Both the position numbers and the translations under genes were made by a program. The notes beneath the pieces are model-generated. The model did no database searches and was not told the origin of the DNA. It saw only the letters and a program-made list of their open reading frames with translations. Below, in pieces: positions 1 through 12,106 of a stretch of DNA of 64,000 nt; the stretch's first letter is position 1; each line of letters opens with the position of its first letter. The stretch comes from Diphasiastrum complanatum (Eukaryota; Streptophyta; Lycopodiopsida; Lycopodiales; Lycopodiaceae). Where the stretch lies: positions 40,843,631 through 40,907,630 of the forward strand of contig CM055099.1 of assembly GCA_029204225.1 (NCBI GenBank), in the 5' to 3' direction.

Positions 1-388
1 GTACCTATAGTATTTACAAAGAGCTTTAGAGGAGTTTGTTTCCAGTCTCCTGCCCGCCTTCTACGCATGGGAACTGCATACCTCGTTGAGGCTCACAAAT
101 ATATTCTCTTAGCACCGCATAACATTGATGTGTGGTGCATGCAAACTAGTCCCCATGTCATGCCACTTGGGATCAACCTGACCTATAGGCAAAGCATGTA
201 AGAATTCCCAAAAGTCATGTGGTCTAATACATAAAATAGGACAGATTTCTCTTTGAGTGCTCAATTCCTAGGTTTTAGAAGCTCAATTTAGACAATATTG
301 TCTTGAAGCATATTTTGCAACTTAGGCATTTGGGTATGGTTGTGATTATAAGTAATGCTTGTTGGCTAAGAATCATTGTTCTTTGTGT

Positions 389-1214
389 ATCATCAGTGTG
401 ATACGGATTCTTTGAATTCTTTCGGTGCATTATATTTTGTGCTAAGCTTTGCCTAACAACATTAGTGACCTCAAATTGAATCTGTGAATTGGAATTTTTT
501 CCATTTTCACAAAGAGATTTTGGCTACTTTAGTGGAAAAAAAATTGGATTCTTGTCAATGTATGGTGGCTAGCTTCATGTTCTCATTGAGGTATCTTTTG
601 AGAATGTGCATATTATTGTGGCTATCTAATTTTGTACAGATCAAAGCTAACCCATCTTTCTCAATGTCATCAGTGTGCAAAAGTTTTGTTTTGTTGTTTT
701 AGGGTGAAAAATTTGACAATATCATTTTATGGAGCACTTTTTTTTTTCAAAGTTATGGATTTTGTTTGAGTTCATGGTTCATCACTTAGTAAGAAATCCG
801 TATCATCATTGTGATACGGATTCTTTGAATTCTTTCAGTCCATTATATTTTGTGCTAAGCTTTGCCTAACAACATTATTGACCTCAAATTGAATCTGTGA
901 ATTGGAATTTTTTCCATTTTCCCAAAGAGATTTTGGCTACTTTAGTGGAAAAAAAATTAGATTCTTGTCAATGTATGGTGGCTAGCTTCATGTTCTCATT
1001 GAGGTATCTTTTGAGAATGTGCATATTATTGTGGCTATCTAATTTTGTACAGATCAAAGCTAACCCATCTTTCTCAATGTCATCAGTGTGCAAAAGTTTT
1101 GTTTTGTTGTTTTAGGGTGAAAATTTTGACAATATCATTTTATGGAGCACTTTTTTTTTTCAAAGTTATGGATTTTGTTTGAGTTCATGGTTCATCGCTT
1201 AGTAAGAAATCACG
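389..1214. repeat. Tandem duplication, two 413-bp units
   Basis: Two direct copies follow each other (about 389-801 and 802-1214) and differ at only a few positions. Each begins near a TATCATCA...GTGATACGG stretch and ends in the TTAGTAAGAAATC region. Both copies hold an equivalent 72-codon open frame, but its predicted protein resembles nothing I know and it is probably not coding. At the unit junction CCGTATCA and TGATACGG form a short inverted repeat. I infer a recent local duplication in non-coding DNA. Confidence 0.9.
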
Positions 1215-2460
1215 TTGTATCTTATTGGATTGCTAGTTTTTTAGAGACTAGGTTTGTTAACAATCTACTTTTGAGCTTTCCCCTTTTGATATTGGTTAAT
1301 TCATTTGTTGGCAATAATACTTTCCTTCGCACATGCGACATGGCTATAGGCAGGTTCTCTAGTTTGGTTCTTGTTTTGAGTGGAGCTGAATTGTAAAGTA
1401 GATTCTATGATATTTTTTGCCTCTAAGAATCTTGTAGGGCCCTATTGTAGGAAGAACAATGAAAGATCTCCTGAAAAGTGCTTCAAAAGGTATGAAAGAG
1501 ACGAAGCCTCAGAAACTTCTACTTTCTTGGAACTGATGCGAAAATATGTGTGTGTGCATGTGCAGAAGTCCACTATGCAGAGAAGTATAGCCAAAAATGA
1601 AATCCAGGGTTCTCCCCAAGTCCTGGAAACAAACCGTTGAAACAGCTAGCATCCACCACAAATGACAATTGTGAATGTTATTGCATTATACCTTATCATT
1701 ATTTGGCCCATCGTCCTCTCTATAGAATTTTAGGATTAGATTAGGGTCAGGTTTGCGACCAACCATTGAGAGCCCAATAACATATCAAATCATTTACAAG
1801 TCTCAAATAAATGCCAAAATATAAATGAATAGGCTGAGTGCCCAAAACGATACAGTCTAATCTCAAGTAGTATCAGATAACAAGGTAGGGGTTCACTTCA
1901 ATAACCAAAATAATATTTCTGTAAGTATGACTCTACAAAGTTCAAGTGTCTCTGTGCAGTCTGCAAATGAGTTCAGGGAACACTAGGCCGGTTAGAATCT
2001 GGAGCACAAGCTTAGAAGGCACTTTACTCTTAGGTAATATTGATACTGATGTAACCATGTTCTCCTCAGCTGCATATTTCCTTAAAAAGGCTACATGGCT
2101 TGCAGCACCTAGTCATGGGAACTGTAGCTTTCTTTTGTGCTATTGCCTTGGGATCCCTCGTAAGTGACAGGTTATGTTTTGTTGGAAGCTTCTAGCAGAC
2201 TTTCCTTCTTTTACTATACCTCTCAATACCTTTCATGATCTTTAACAACTCATGTTCTGAGATCTGTTGTGTCTGTGAAATAAAATACTTTGCACACCTT
2301 AACAATTTTGCAAATTTGAAATTATATGAGGTTTTGCTTCTGAGTATCAGCTTGACAATCTCAGAAGCTTATTGTTGTCAAGACTCATGTAGCAACTAGC
2401 AAGAAATTTATTGCTAACCTTATTTTCTTCTTTTTGCCTGTCATCTTCATTCTTGTGCAG
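1215..2460 (+). other. Presumed intron upstream of the pyruvate kinase exon
   Basis: No exon is recognisable here. The segment is AT-rich and ends in a pyrimidine-rich tract with a TTGTGCAG 3' splice site directly before the pyruvate kinase frame. I searched positions 1-2460 for the N-terminal half of pyruvate kinase and saw none, so the earlier exons should lie left of the window. This DNA, and probably the duplication before it, would then be intronic. Confidence 0.6.
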
Positions 2461-3273
2461 GTCGAGAATCAGGAGGGCCTTGCCAACTTTGATGACATTC
2501 TAAGAGAGTCTGATGGGGTCATGGTAGCAAGAGGCGATCTTGGTATGGAAATACCTACTGAGAAGATATTCTTAGCTCAAAAAATGATGATATATAAATG
2601 CAATTCTGCTGGTAAACCAGTGGTTACAGCAACTCAGATGTTGGAATCAATGATAAAATCTCCACGTCCGACCCGTGCTGAAGCCACTGATGTTGCTAAT
2701 GCTGTTCTTGATGGCAGTGACGCTGTGATGCTTAGTGGAGAAACAGCAGCAGGAGCCTATCCTGAATTGGCTGTTAAAATCATGGCACGCATTTGCATAG
2801 AGGCAGAGTTGTCTTTGGATTATGCGTCAATATTCAAAGAAATTATGAAACAAACACCTCTTCCAATGAGTCCCTTAGAAAGTCTTGCCTCATCTGCAGT
2901 GCGGACCTCTAACAAAGTAAGGGCTGCTCTTATTGTGGTACTTACTCGAGGTGGCACGACTGCAAAGCTTGTTGCGAAGTACAGGCCTATGGTACCAATT
3001 CTTTCTGTTGCTGTGCCAGTGCTTACAACTGATAACCTCAATTGGTCATGCAGTGAGGAATCACCTGCTCGACATAGTCTCATTTGTCGGGGCTTGATTC
3101 CTCTTCTTGCAGAGGGTTCTGCCAAAGCCACAGATTCAGAGTCAACGGATGAAATTCTCAATGCAGCTCTTCATTATGCAGTGGCTAGGGGGTTATGTAA
3201 GAAGGGTGACTCTATAGTTGCGATTCACCGAATTGGAGCTGCATCGGTAATCAAGATTATGGACATAAAGTGA
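2461..3273 (+). CDS. Pyruvate kinase (cytosolic type), 3'-terminal exon
   Basis: This exon encodes the C-terminal 270 residues of pyruvate kinase, which transfers phosphate from phosphoenolpyruvate to ADP in the last step of glycolysis. The exon begins after a TTGTGCAG acceptor with VENQEG, whose Glu is a metal ligand. It continues through MVARGDLGMEIP (metal-binding Asp), the TATQMLESM active-site loop, SPRPTRAEATDVANAVLDG and SGETAAGAYP. The C-terminal domain follows (LTRGGTTAKLVAKYRP, ESPARHSLI) and ends in ASVIKIMDIK before TGA. The catalytic Lys normally just before VENQEG would be in the preceding exon, which is not in the window. Overall resemblance is to plant cytosolic isoforms of about 510 residues, so roughly the N-terminal half is missing. 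The frame is intact with no stop or shift, so the gene looks functional. No transit peptide can be judged without the first exon. Confidence 0.95.
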   Translation, partial: VENQEGLANFDDILRESDGVMVARGDLGMEIPTEKIFLAQKMMIYKCNSAGKPVVTATQMLESMIKSPRPTRAEATDVANAVLDGSDAVMLSGETAAGAYPELAVKIMARICIEAELSLDYASIFKEIMKQTPLPMSPLESLASSAVRTSNKVRAALIVVLTRGGTTAKLVAKYRPMVPILSVAVPVLTTDNLNWSCSEESPARHSLICRGLIPLLAEGSAKATDSESTDEILNAALHYAVARGLCKKGDSIVAIHRIGAASVIKIMDIK

Positions 3274-6200
3274 TTCATTGTAAGCCTGTTTTTGATCTCT
3301 GAGATTTATCTCGTTGATACTTCCTCCTCTAATAATAGTCATTTTTGAGATGCGCCGGATGCTTTAGCAGGAATACTGTGTTTAGACACATCAAGCCCTC
3401 TGGTAACAACCGGAACTCAAAGCTAGTGCCTTTTTGAACTTTTGAGTGTATTCCCAGATCAGGATTGCTGTCGCCAAATGGCATTCTATGCAGACCTGAA
3501 TTTTTGCCCCGTCTGTTTTTAAGTATTTCATTTTTGGGTTAACACCCTATCCAAAAGCTTTTGGTTGGGATCCTACTGGCTTTAGTTGAGATTTACTCTT
3601 ATCGGATTATACACTAGTGACAAGTAACAACATTCTGATGTTCTATTTTCTATCAGCTCAAGGCTTCACTGTTTTGGAGGTCTAAAGATTTTGGGACAAG
3701 ACTCAAGTATGAAATTTTTGTTAAGCTTATACACAGGCTCTTCAATAAAACTTTGTTCCAGGACAATGGCAGTCTACAGCTAAAAGTAGAGAGTTTTTCA
3801 GAGCACAATATTGAGACAGTATTGGTGCCTGGTTGCTGAAGGTGCTTATTAATCTCAGCAATTTAAATACTCATGTGGAACTCTATTCTTGTCTTTATGT
3901 TTTGGAGCCCTCAATTCAGAGTCTCTCTCATGGTTGGATGCAAGGATGTAGGACCTTATACTTGTTTGCATTGATCCGCAGCTTAAATTTGGAGTTGTCC
4001 CCAAGGTGCATCTTTAGTGGAGTGATGAGTCATTGGGTGGTTATGGTATGAATGTTTTGTGTTCAAGTACTTTCCTTTTAAAGCTTTATTCTTCAATCAG
4101 TAAAGCATGGGCTCCTGAAGAAACTAGAGAATAAAAACCCAAAAGAACCTCAATTTTCAATTATAGATGGACGATATTTGAAAATCTACATTATAATTTC
4201 TCAATTACATTAGAGGTCTTCAGGCATCTTCAAGGAAATATTGGAGTATGCAACCTTCAAAGGAAAGAATATTTCGATCATAACTTAGAATTGGGTTCGC
4301 AAAATCTTTGTTTTTTATGGCATTGGAATCAAGGATCTAGGCATTGGGAAGCTCTTTTCATGTTTGATAGTTGTAGATTTCCTTTGGGGACTGATAAAAA
4401 AGAACAAATATGGAGGTGACAGGGAGACGATTCTTAATAATGCAGGGGTAAGAGAATTACTGCATGTTGCACTTTCTTCAATGACCAATAGTTGGAAATA
4501 GTCTCATCCTTTTCATATATGTATGTGATATATGCATGTAGTTGGAATCTAACTAGAAGTGGAAAACAGATGTTTTATGAGGATTTTGGGAGGGTTAAAG
4601 GCCCTTATGCAATGAAAAATTCCACTTTTAGGGTTAAACTTTGATCTAATTGGTGATTCTATACGGTTATTAAGGATGTTGTGGGTTAGGTTGTACAATG
4701 AAGTGCAGAAAAGGTTGAAGAGTATTTCTTTATAAGGCTAGCTCATAGACTTTTCTAAGTTTTTAGAGGGAAAAAATTCCACATTATTATTAAAAAAATC
4801 AAAAAAACAAAATGTAATGCAATCTAGTAGAAGTTTACAGTGTAGCCTGTCAGGTTGCCTGAACCTGCTAGTAGAGTGGTGACAATAGGACAACAAAACT
4901 CTGAGGAAAAACAGTTTGTTATCTGCTTGAAGTTCCTCACTGATGCCACGTTTTTAGGAAGCCCACATTGCTTTTGCCTGGATCAATGTAAAAGTTTGTA
5001 GCCCATGATAATTTTAGTGGAGATGAGAGGCAATGATGAATACAGAAAGAGCTTTCAATGACTTGTTGCTTTGATGTAGAGGCAGACTAGCATGAAAGGA
5101 TGAAAGGCACTGCTCACAAAAAAGTTTCAAAACAACCTTACAAAAAACACACAATCGATAAAAGGCTTAAATAAGACCTTGTAACCTGAAATTTATAACT
5201 AAGACTAGCTGATTTTGAAGCATTCAAAAACCTACAAATCTAAAATAAAGTGGTAAATAATGAATGTCAACAATTCGGCTGTTTGTATATTTCGATTTTT
5301 TGCAAGCACCGATGAAAGGTCATCATGAATGGGGATTCAAGTTTAAGTGAAACTTTGTGCATTGTGTGGAGGCAGGATGACAGGCTGATAGCAGTCATAG
5401 ATTCAGGGTTAGATAATAAGTGTGCATTTTGTGTAGCACTAACAACCAAATTCTATTGCAGCCTCTTTACTACATCACTATCTTGTATTGTTGTGAATTG
5501 GATATCTGTGGAAGCAGTGTGAAACAGAAGCGACCATGAAGCCCCATTAGTATCATGCTTGGGTTGGTGGGATCCTTTACCCTGTGATCTCACAGCTTAT
5601 ACCAAGAGGGATGAAGTCCCATTGAACATTCATAGTTCCCTTTGCTTTAGCATGAAAGCCTGTAACGTGGACCAGACACCAGACCTGCTGCCTATGAAAT
5701 AACGAGCCTTCTATTCAGCCCATCACTGCCATTGCATAGTAGACCAGAATTAAAGGCAAGATTTCAACTTAATTTAATTGCACATTTCTGAAGTTATCCA
5801 AGAAGAAGAGCTGACATCAATAAGTGCCTCAAAGGTAACTTTAAATTTTGTTTCTTGTTTTATCTCACAAAGTTGGTCTTACGGTCCTATCGCGATTTTA
5901 CACAAATACATTACATAATTGTTTGAATGCAAGAAAACACACTACCACCAAAAAGAGCACAAAGAAAGTTCACATCTACTAGTGAGAATGCACCAAAAAC
6001 AAAAAAGTTTACATTGCACAAAAAACATCATTGACACATAGCGAAACCTCTTTGAAAATGCTGGCAGATGCATCCGTACATGTTCTCTTTTATGAAAGTA
6101 ATTGACCATATTTGATTTGACTACTCATGAGAAGGAGATTGCAAATGAAAGAATAACTTTATGTAGATATATTTGCTTCTTGTGTTTCAATTGATTATAA

Positions 6201-7140
6201 CATTTAAAAAAATGTCCATGTGATTCTAAAAAATAATGGTTAATTCAAAAGACATCGTTACATAAAACAATGAAGTTATATATAATTTATGAATCCTGGA
6301 ACTCCATTTACATATTTCATTTATAAGTTTGAGAGGGGCATAATTTCCAAATAAGGAAGTGTGTAAATTTTCTATCGTAATTATGTATCTAAAACTTTCG
6401 AGATGGAAATAAATCACTATTATCGTGTGTGTATATGTGTCTATGTACATTTATGTATATATGTATTCTGATGTGTGCATGTATGCATGTATGTGTGTAT
6501 ATGCATAAATTCATCTCAAAAAATAAAGTATGTACATCAATTGAACTTGAAAAATAATGCCAACGACAAATTCATATTAAATTTTTTTAATACATGAACA
6601 ACAAATCAAGTGATAAATCACATAGCAGAACCTGCAAATACACCAGGTTCTCTAGCATTGCCTCAATGTATTAAGTCTACGCGTAGCTCAACTACTAAAG
6701 ACGAGTAAGTGAAGATGGCCGACATATCGGAGTTGGACGAACTATTAGGTAGAACTAACCTAAACGACATATCGAGGAAGCCTGACTTATCGACCTCCTC
6801 ACGCTCATCATCCTCTGTACTGCACAACCAACTTGACAATGACAGCAGCCACAATCTTTTCCTTGACGACGCAATGGTTCCATGCCATCTCTTGTACACT
6901 CATTTGCATAAATGTAAATAACATGTAGATTTTTAATCAGTATGCGATTGATCAATGATTAAGAACACGGATTATTGAATCCGATGAGACAGACACAGTA
7001 GATGATTTCATGCATTGATTCTCCTCTTCAAACGGATCGTTAGCAATAAGCTCATAGCTTTTACAGTTTGTAGTTAGCTTTGTGAGCATGCGGATTCGCC
7101 CGCTATTGTCTTCATGGATTCCCAAGGGAAGGCCAGTCCT
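3274..7140. other. Intergenic DNA, 3' flank of pyruvate kinase
   Basis: The first few hundred bases are the expected 3' UTR and downstream region of the kinase gene. The rest is AT-rich with short unsupported open frames, a run of TGTGTATATGT-like simple sequence near 6420-6510, and no recognisable gene or transposon protein. Confidence 0.55.
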
Positions 7141-7150
7141 ATCACGAACA

Positions 7151-7766
7151 AGCTTAATGGAGCCAATTACCATATGTGGTGCTAATGGCTAAGGATTTGT
7201 ATGAACTTGTTACAGGTGAAGAGGCAAGACCCGAAGCCGATAGCGCAACAATCTTCTGATGGAAGCTAAAGGATGGCAAAGCATTTGCGCTTATCATCCT
7301 CAACATCTCAGACATGAAAATTGGCCATGCATTTGAAAATCAAACATCCAAGTAAGTCTACGACATCTTGAGCACATTATATGAAGTGCGAGATATAGCT
7401 TCCAATTTTACATATCAAGAGAAATTTTACTCCCTCAAGATGACAAATGGTGATTCCTTACAGAATCACATCAACCGGTTCAAGAACCTGCTGAAGCAAA
7501 TGGCCGTTGTCAAATTTGTCATCGATGATCACAATGCAGTAATGACACTGCTATCAAGCTTGCCAAGCTCATACGACAGTTGGGTGATGATCATCACAAA
7601 TCACCCTGAACTGACTCTTTCAAGAGTCATCACAATGCTGTTGCAGGAAGACTCTCAAAGAAATGAAGCCTCCAATTCCTCGACCATTAACTCTCATGTC
7701 TTATACACCAACAAAGGCTCGACTAAGCAGAAGAAGAAAGGCCTGAGATCATCAAAGAAAGATTAG
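7151..7766 (+). pseudogene. Ty1/copia gag fragment (UBN2-type), broken
   Basis: The frame reads like the nucleocapsid-precursor region of a copia retrotransposon. It starts with a KLNGANYHMW-like segment, continues MAKDLYELVTGEE, then reads STLYEVRDIAS, FYSLKMTNGDSL, HINRFKNLLKQMA and LLSSLPSSYDSWV, which are typical of the UBN2 gag family. Stops and a frame change interrupt it near 7175-7355. No protease, integrase or LTR follows, so this is a truncated relic. It is close in sequence to the minus-strand gag at 9121-9740. Confidence 0.85.
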
Positions 7767-8045
7767 AAACTGACACATCGTCATGAGTAGTCGAATCAGT
7801 CGACAACAATATCTACTAAAGTCATCAATGCAAGTCACAAACATCTTTGCCCTTCCATCACTCAAAGCACTAGTACAATGCTCATCCAAATGTACTAAAT
7901 GGAAAGACATCTTATATCTTAACCTAGATCTAGAATAAGACAACCTATGTGACTTTGAAATTGACCAAAGCTCACGAACTTGCTTCTTTGCCTTCAAACC
8001 ACCATGTGTGAGAAATTCAACTAGTTTAGTCATATTTTGGTAAAT
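7752..8045 (-). pseudogene. Ty1/copia integrase fragment
   Basis: On the minus strand this reads as the zinc-finger end and catalytic-core start of a copia integrase. It includes ALSDGRAKMFVTCIDDFSRY, the usual segment after the first catalytic Asp. The zinc-finger part is degenerate. The fragment ends in frame-shifted sequence and belongs with the minus-strand pieces at 8650-9120 and 9121-9740, which would be upstream parts of the same element. Confidence 0.7.
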
Positions 8046-8317
8046 TGTCAATATTAGGCCAATATGCATTTTAGACTTACAGATAAATTTTATGAAAGTT
8101 ATTTTAGTCTAAGTTCATTTGAATGTCCAATTTTGGAAAGTGTGGGAAAGTTAGAAGGTCAAATTTGGTAAATTCAAATTTGAATGTTTGGTTCTTGAAT
8201 CTAGTCCATACTTTTAGTAGGGTTTTTGACTAGAAGTTTCTATGGAGGGAAACCAAATTCAAAAGAGGTCATAGATATGTTATAAATAGATGTACACACG
8301 TGGGAGGAGCATCATTA

Positions 8318-8391
<74 letters not shown>

Positions 8392-8640
8392 CATTCATGC
8401 TTATACATGAGTTTTCTTTGGGTTCATATATCCATTTTTGCACTATAGTATTGGTATTATGCAATCTTGTTTGTAGAATGCAATTTTATGTTATGTATTG
8501 GATCCACATTTGTGAAATACAGTACCTTACTGTTATTGTACGGACACCAACTTCATTTGATCATATATTTGATGTTTGATCAAGATCTTATTGAGTTTAC
8601 ATCACTTTTGTGTAGTTGATATTAGATTTCTACATTGTCA
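8046..8640. other. Non-copia insertion or solo-LTR-like segment
   Basis: This segment splits the minus-strand copia relic between its pre-integrase and integrase parts. It begins TGTCAATATTAGG, ends near TTTCTACA, has a TATA-like TTATAAATAGA at about 8280, and carries the TC/AC microsatellite. The TG...CA ends suggest a solo LTR, but I could not find a matching target-site duplication, so the assignment is weak. Confidence 0.35.
8320..8390. repeat. Compound microsatellite (TC)n(AC)n
   Basis: About 12 TC units are followed by about 24 AC units without interruption. Confidence 0.97.
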
Positions 8641-8649
8641 ATGTTAGTA

Positions 8650-9120
8650 GATGTGTTGACATTCATAACCAAAGATTAAGAGGACCTAATTGAATCTTAG
8701 TGATTCATATTTCTTCACACCATGGTTAGAAACAACATATCCATCAAGTTTGTAGAGCTCACCTTGTCTCTTGCCTTGGGCAATCAAGACTTCATTCCTT
8801 TTGATCAAGCAAAAATCACCAACAAACTCCACCTTAAGACCCTTGTCAAGCATTTGACTAAAGCATTTGACTAACACTAAGAAGGTTCTTAGTAATTGAT
8901 GGAATGAACAAAATATTCTTCAAATTCACATTCCTATAAGTAGAAAGAGAGATAGGAATTGGGCCAATCCCTTTGATTGCACACTCACCATCATTAGCCA
9001 TGTAGATCACCTTCTTGTCACCTTAAAATGCCACCAATGATGAGTAATACTCCTTAGGAAATGTCATATGTGATGCAGTTCCACTATCAATTCACCAAGG
9101 ATCAATATCTCCATCATTGG
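8650..9120 (-). pseudogene. Ty1/copia protease to pre-integrase remnant
   Basis: Minus-strand frames read as the stretch between protease and integrase of a copia polyprotein, including FCLIKRNEVLIAQGKRQGEL followed by YKLDG, which matches the usual pre-integrase linker. Frameshifts and stops are present. The piece lies between gag (9121-9740) and the integrase fragment (7752-8045) in the order expected of one element on the minus strand. Confidence 0.65.
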
Positions 9121-9740
9121 CTAGAAAAGAAGAATCAATTGAATTTTGTTTATCATCAACACCCTCATCAAAAGTACAATTGCCTTGCTTCTCTCCTTGA
9201 TCTCTATTCTTCTTGAAGCAATCATCACCCAGCTGTCATATGAGCTTGGCAAGCTTGAAAGCAATGTTATTACTACATCTTGATCGTCTATGACTGATCC
9301 GACAATGGCCATTTGATTCAGTAGGTTCTTGAACTGGTTGATGTGATTATGTAATGAGTCACCATTGGTCATCTTGAGGGAGAAGAACTTTCTCCTGAGA
9401 TAATGCTTGGAAGCTATGTCGCACACTTCGTACAGGGGGGTGCTCAAGATGTCCCAGACTTCCTTGGAGGACTGAGCTTCAGACACGTAGCCGATTTGCG
9501 TGTTTCTGATATGTTGAGGATGATCAGCGCAAAAGCTTTGCCATTCTTCAACTTCCATCAGGAGATTGCAGCATTGTTGAATTCGGATCTTGCCTCTGCA
9601 CATGTGACAGCATCACACAACTCCTTAGCCATTAGCACAGTTTTCATCTTAAATTTTCATAGATGGTAATTGGTTCCATCAAACTTGTCCACGATGGGAT
9701 TGGCTTTCCTTGGGAATCCATGTGGAAGATAGCCTAAGTG
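9121..9740 (-). pseudogene. Ty1/copia gag (UBN2-type), minus strand
   Basis: A minus-strand open frame of about 160 codons reads like a copia gag middle region: EVWDILSTPLYEV, FFSLKMTNGDSL, HINQFKNLLNQMA, LLSSLPSSYDSWV. The N-terminal part runs further right, to about 9740, in another frame. The C-terminal part breaks up after position 9240. A degenerate primer-binding site lies at 9921-9932 on the expected side, supporting a decayed element transcribed right to left. Confidence 0.85.
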
Positions 9741-9920
9741 ATAGTGATAACTATTAGGGACTTAAGAGTGAAAATATAATGCAACTTACAGAACAAAAAA
9801 ACAATTATTCTATCAACTAATAGAATCAAGTTCCGTGGGAAGCTTATCATGTTTAGAAATAGCTCTGAGATAAAACTGATTCTGATACGATGTAAAGCAT
9901 CAGATTAGAAAATCAGATGT

Positions 9921-9932
9921 GATTTGATACCA
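9921..9932 (-). promoter_or_regulatory. Degenerate tRNA-Met primer-binding site
   Basis: The plus strand reads GATTTGATACCA. Its complement is close to the TGGTATCAGAGC primer-binding site of copia elements, and the next bases, TGCTAAG, could be an LTR edge. It is placed correctly for the minus-strand gag at 9121-9740. Confidence 0.6.
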
Positions 9933-10370
9933 TGCTAAGAAAATGTAATAGAGTAGAGTCCGACGACTCGGACTCGTCGAATAATCAGATCAGAATGATC
10001 CTAATACTGCATGAAAGCAGTGGTCGACTAATTTTCTTGGTGCGTGCACTACTACAACTATTGGCAAACATAAGATTAAAATAGAGCTTGATTGCGTGAT
10101 TATTTGTGAAAGCGGAAGAGCAGACAATCAAACAAAGCAATAAGAATGTCAAAGAGAAAGACGTAGTAGCAAAGCATACAATCCTAACAAGAACTCTAAA
10201 CGCAATAAAACAAAGTGATGGATTCAGATTAGTGTATAGAAATACACGTCAGTTTGATGCTATGAGCACAAGACAATGGCGGGCGAAACCGCGTGCTCAG
10301 GAAGCTAACTCCGCTCTGTAAAAGCTATGAGATTATTAATGAAAACTAGTCTAAAGAAAGAATCGATGCA
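9933..10370 (-). repeat. Putative 5' LTR remnant of the minus-strand copia relic
   Basis: This non-coding stretch begins TGCTAAGAAAATG directly beside the primer-binding site and lies where the 5' LTR of the minus-strand element should be. No second copy was found in the window, so its right edge is not defined and the call rests on position alone. Confidence 0.4.
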
Positions 10371-10378
10371 TGAAAGGA

Positions 10379-11463
10379 TCAGTTTCTGTTTATTCTTTCT
10401 TGGCCCATTTTCGAGCTCTCGGGCTCCTCGACATATGATGAACTATTGCTGTTCTCCTGTCTGTTATGTGTTGATTTGTTTCTCGGGTTCTGGCGGAAAT
10501 CCATGGCTACGTGACCCTTCTTATGGCAATGGATACACTCAATCTTGGGATTGAGCCAGCATGTATCTACTGTATGCCCATCTCTTCTGCATCTCACGCA
10601 AGTCTTCTTGTCTGCACCTTGTTGTTTCAACCTCCCTTTGCTCTTCCAATTGCCCTTGCTGGTCCCCTCTCCTTGCTGGTCACAATCTTGCCTTTGATTC
10701 GACTCCCTCTTAGGCTTAAACTACTTCTTGGATTTTTCTTTGTTGCCGTAGAGGGCCAAGTCAGAACCATCTTTGTGATCAAGATGTTCTCTGGCCTCGA
10801 CTTTCTCTCGAATCTCGACAATCACCTTCTTGAGGTTCATGACAGGATCTTTCTCGAGCAGGGTTCTTGTCGTCTGGAATGATCTGGATTGCTTCTTAGC
10901 TGACACAACGTTCTCTACTCCAGAGCTATGTAGTGACAGAAACAGATCCTTCATCTTTCTTACGAAAGAAGTGAGGTCTTTTCCATTCCATTGCAAATTC
11001 GTCAGTTGATCTTCCAGCATCATGATTTGACTTCTTGATTTCATTTGAAATCTGGTGAGTAATGCATCCCACATCTCCTTAGCTTTGGAGAGTGTAGCCA
11101 GGTCAAGTGTGAGACTATCTTCGATGGAAGATGATAGCAAGGCTACTGCTTTGTCATTTTTCTCCCTCCATTCGCGTAGCTCCTTGCCTGTTGTCGTAGG
11201 CATTTCTTATGTGCCATCCACCCAGGGGAATAGTCCTTCACCCTTGAGTATCAATGATGTCTTAACTTTACAGGCTTGAAAATTAGATCCTGAAGAATCA
11301 AGTATTGTGCAGATCTTGTTCTGTATGCTGCTGATTGAAGCCATTGCTTCTTGGAGTCTGTTTTCTTGTTGATGGTTGTTTGTTTGAATGCTTGGCCTCC
11401 TGGATCTGCTAGCTTCTTGGCTATGTCAGAATATGACAGGATGACCGGCTCTGACTGAATCAC
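10379..11463 (-). pseudogene. Ty1/copia gag with zinc knuckles, frame-shifted
   Basis: Read on the minus strand, this is a different copia gag family. Its N-terminal part, near 11260, resembles the usual start (VKTSLILKGEGLFPWVDGT). It continues as LREWREKNDKAVALLSSSIE, AKEMWDALLTRF and LTNLQWNGKDLTSF. The last part has a complete CCHC knuckle (CVRCRRDGHTVDTC). A second knuckle (CIHCHKKGHVAMDF) has its final Cys replaced by Phe. At least three frame changes (near 11210, 10740 and 10630) break it. No protease or polymerase follows to the left, so it is a gag-only relic. Confidence 0.85.
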
Positions 11464-12106
11464 TCCTACAGTCCTCTAGAGTGTAGTCAGGCACTACTGA
11501 TCTACGTTTATAAAATTAATGCAGCATTCAACATAGTTTCAACCAACGTGTGGAATTCAAATGAACAAGAAAACTTAGTTAGACACACGAATAAACAACA
11601 GACGCATTAGCATTCGAGATCAGACACAGCAAGAAAATCACCATATTGACCTTTCTCTGATTTCTTCAAGCACTGCATGCAAATCCACACAGTGCGTTGG
11701 CGTGGGAGAAACACAGTTCTCTCACAAGCAATCGTCTTGCTTTACTAGCGGACAATTGGATCTACAGATCCTAGACAGAATTGTCTTCGCACGCAGGCAG
11801 ACATGTATTCTGTTTTTCGTCTTGATTGCTTTGTTGATCTATATGTCAAGTAACATCCAGTAAGTATAGTCGCTCTATGTAAATCTAAGATTAGAGTGAT
11901 TAAGCATCTATAACTATCAGGGAAATACAAGAGTGGAAAATTAGCCACGACCTAAAATGTATCTACTGACGTCATGCCATCAGATCAGATATCTATACTT
12001 CTAGGTACTTGCATGATCTCGCTGGAGCGTGGAGGGCAGGAGAAGGTCTCGTTTTGGTCGTTTGCCTTCTCTCGTACTGGACCGCAAAAGATTCTCATTC
12101 GTGAAT
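11464..12106. other. Unassigned DNA between two copia relics
   Basis: No coding region is supported. The stretch may contain remnants of LTR and leader sequence, but no LTR pair or primer-binding site could be recognised. Confidence 0.5.

Noticed and set aside
1-2460. Upstream pyruvate kinase exon
   Set aside because: None of the N-terminal pyruvate kinase motifs was found in any plus-strand frame of this stretch.
2820-3161. Open frame on the strand opposite to the pyruvate kinase exon
   Set aside because: It is a shadow of a strongly conserved coding exon on the plus strand.
8046-8640. Certain solo LTR
   Set aside because: TG...CA-like ends and a TATA-like box are present, but the flanking 5 bp do not match, so it is kept only as a weak call.
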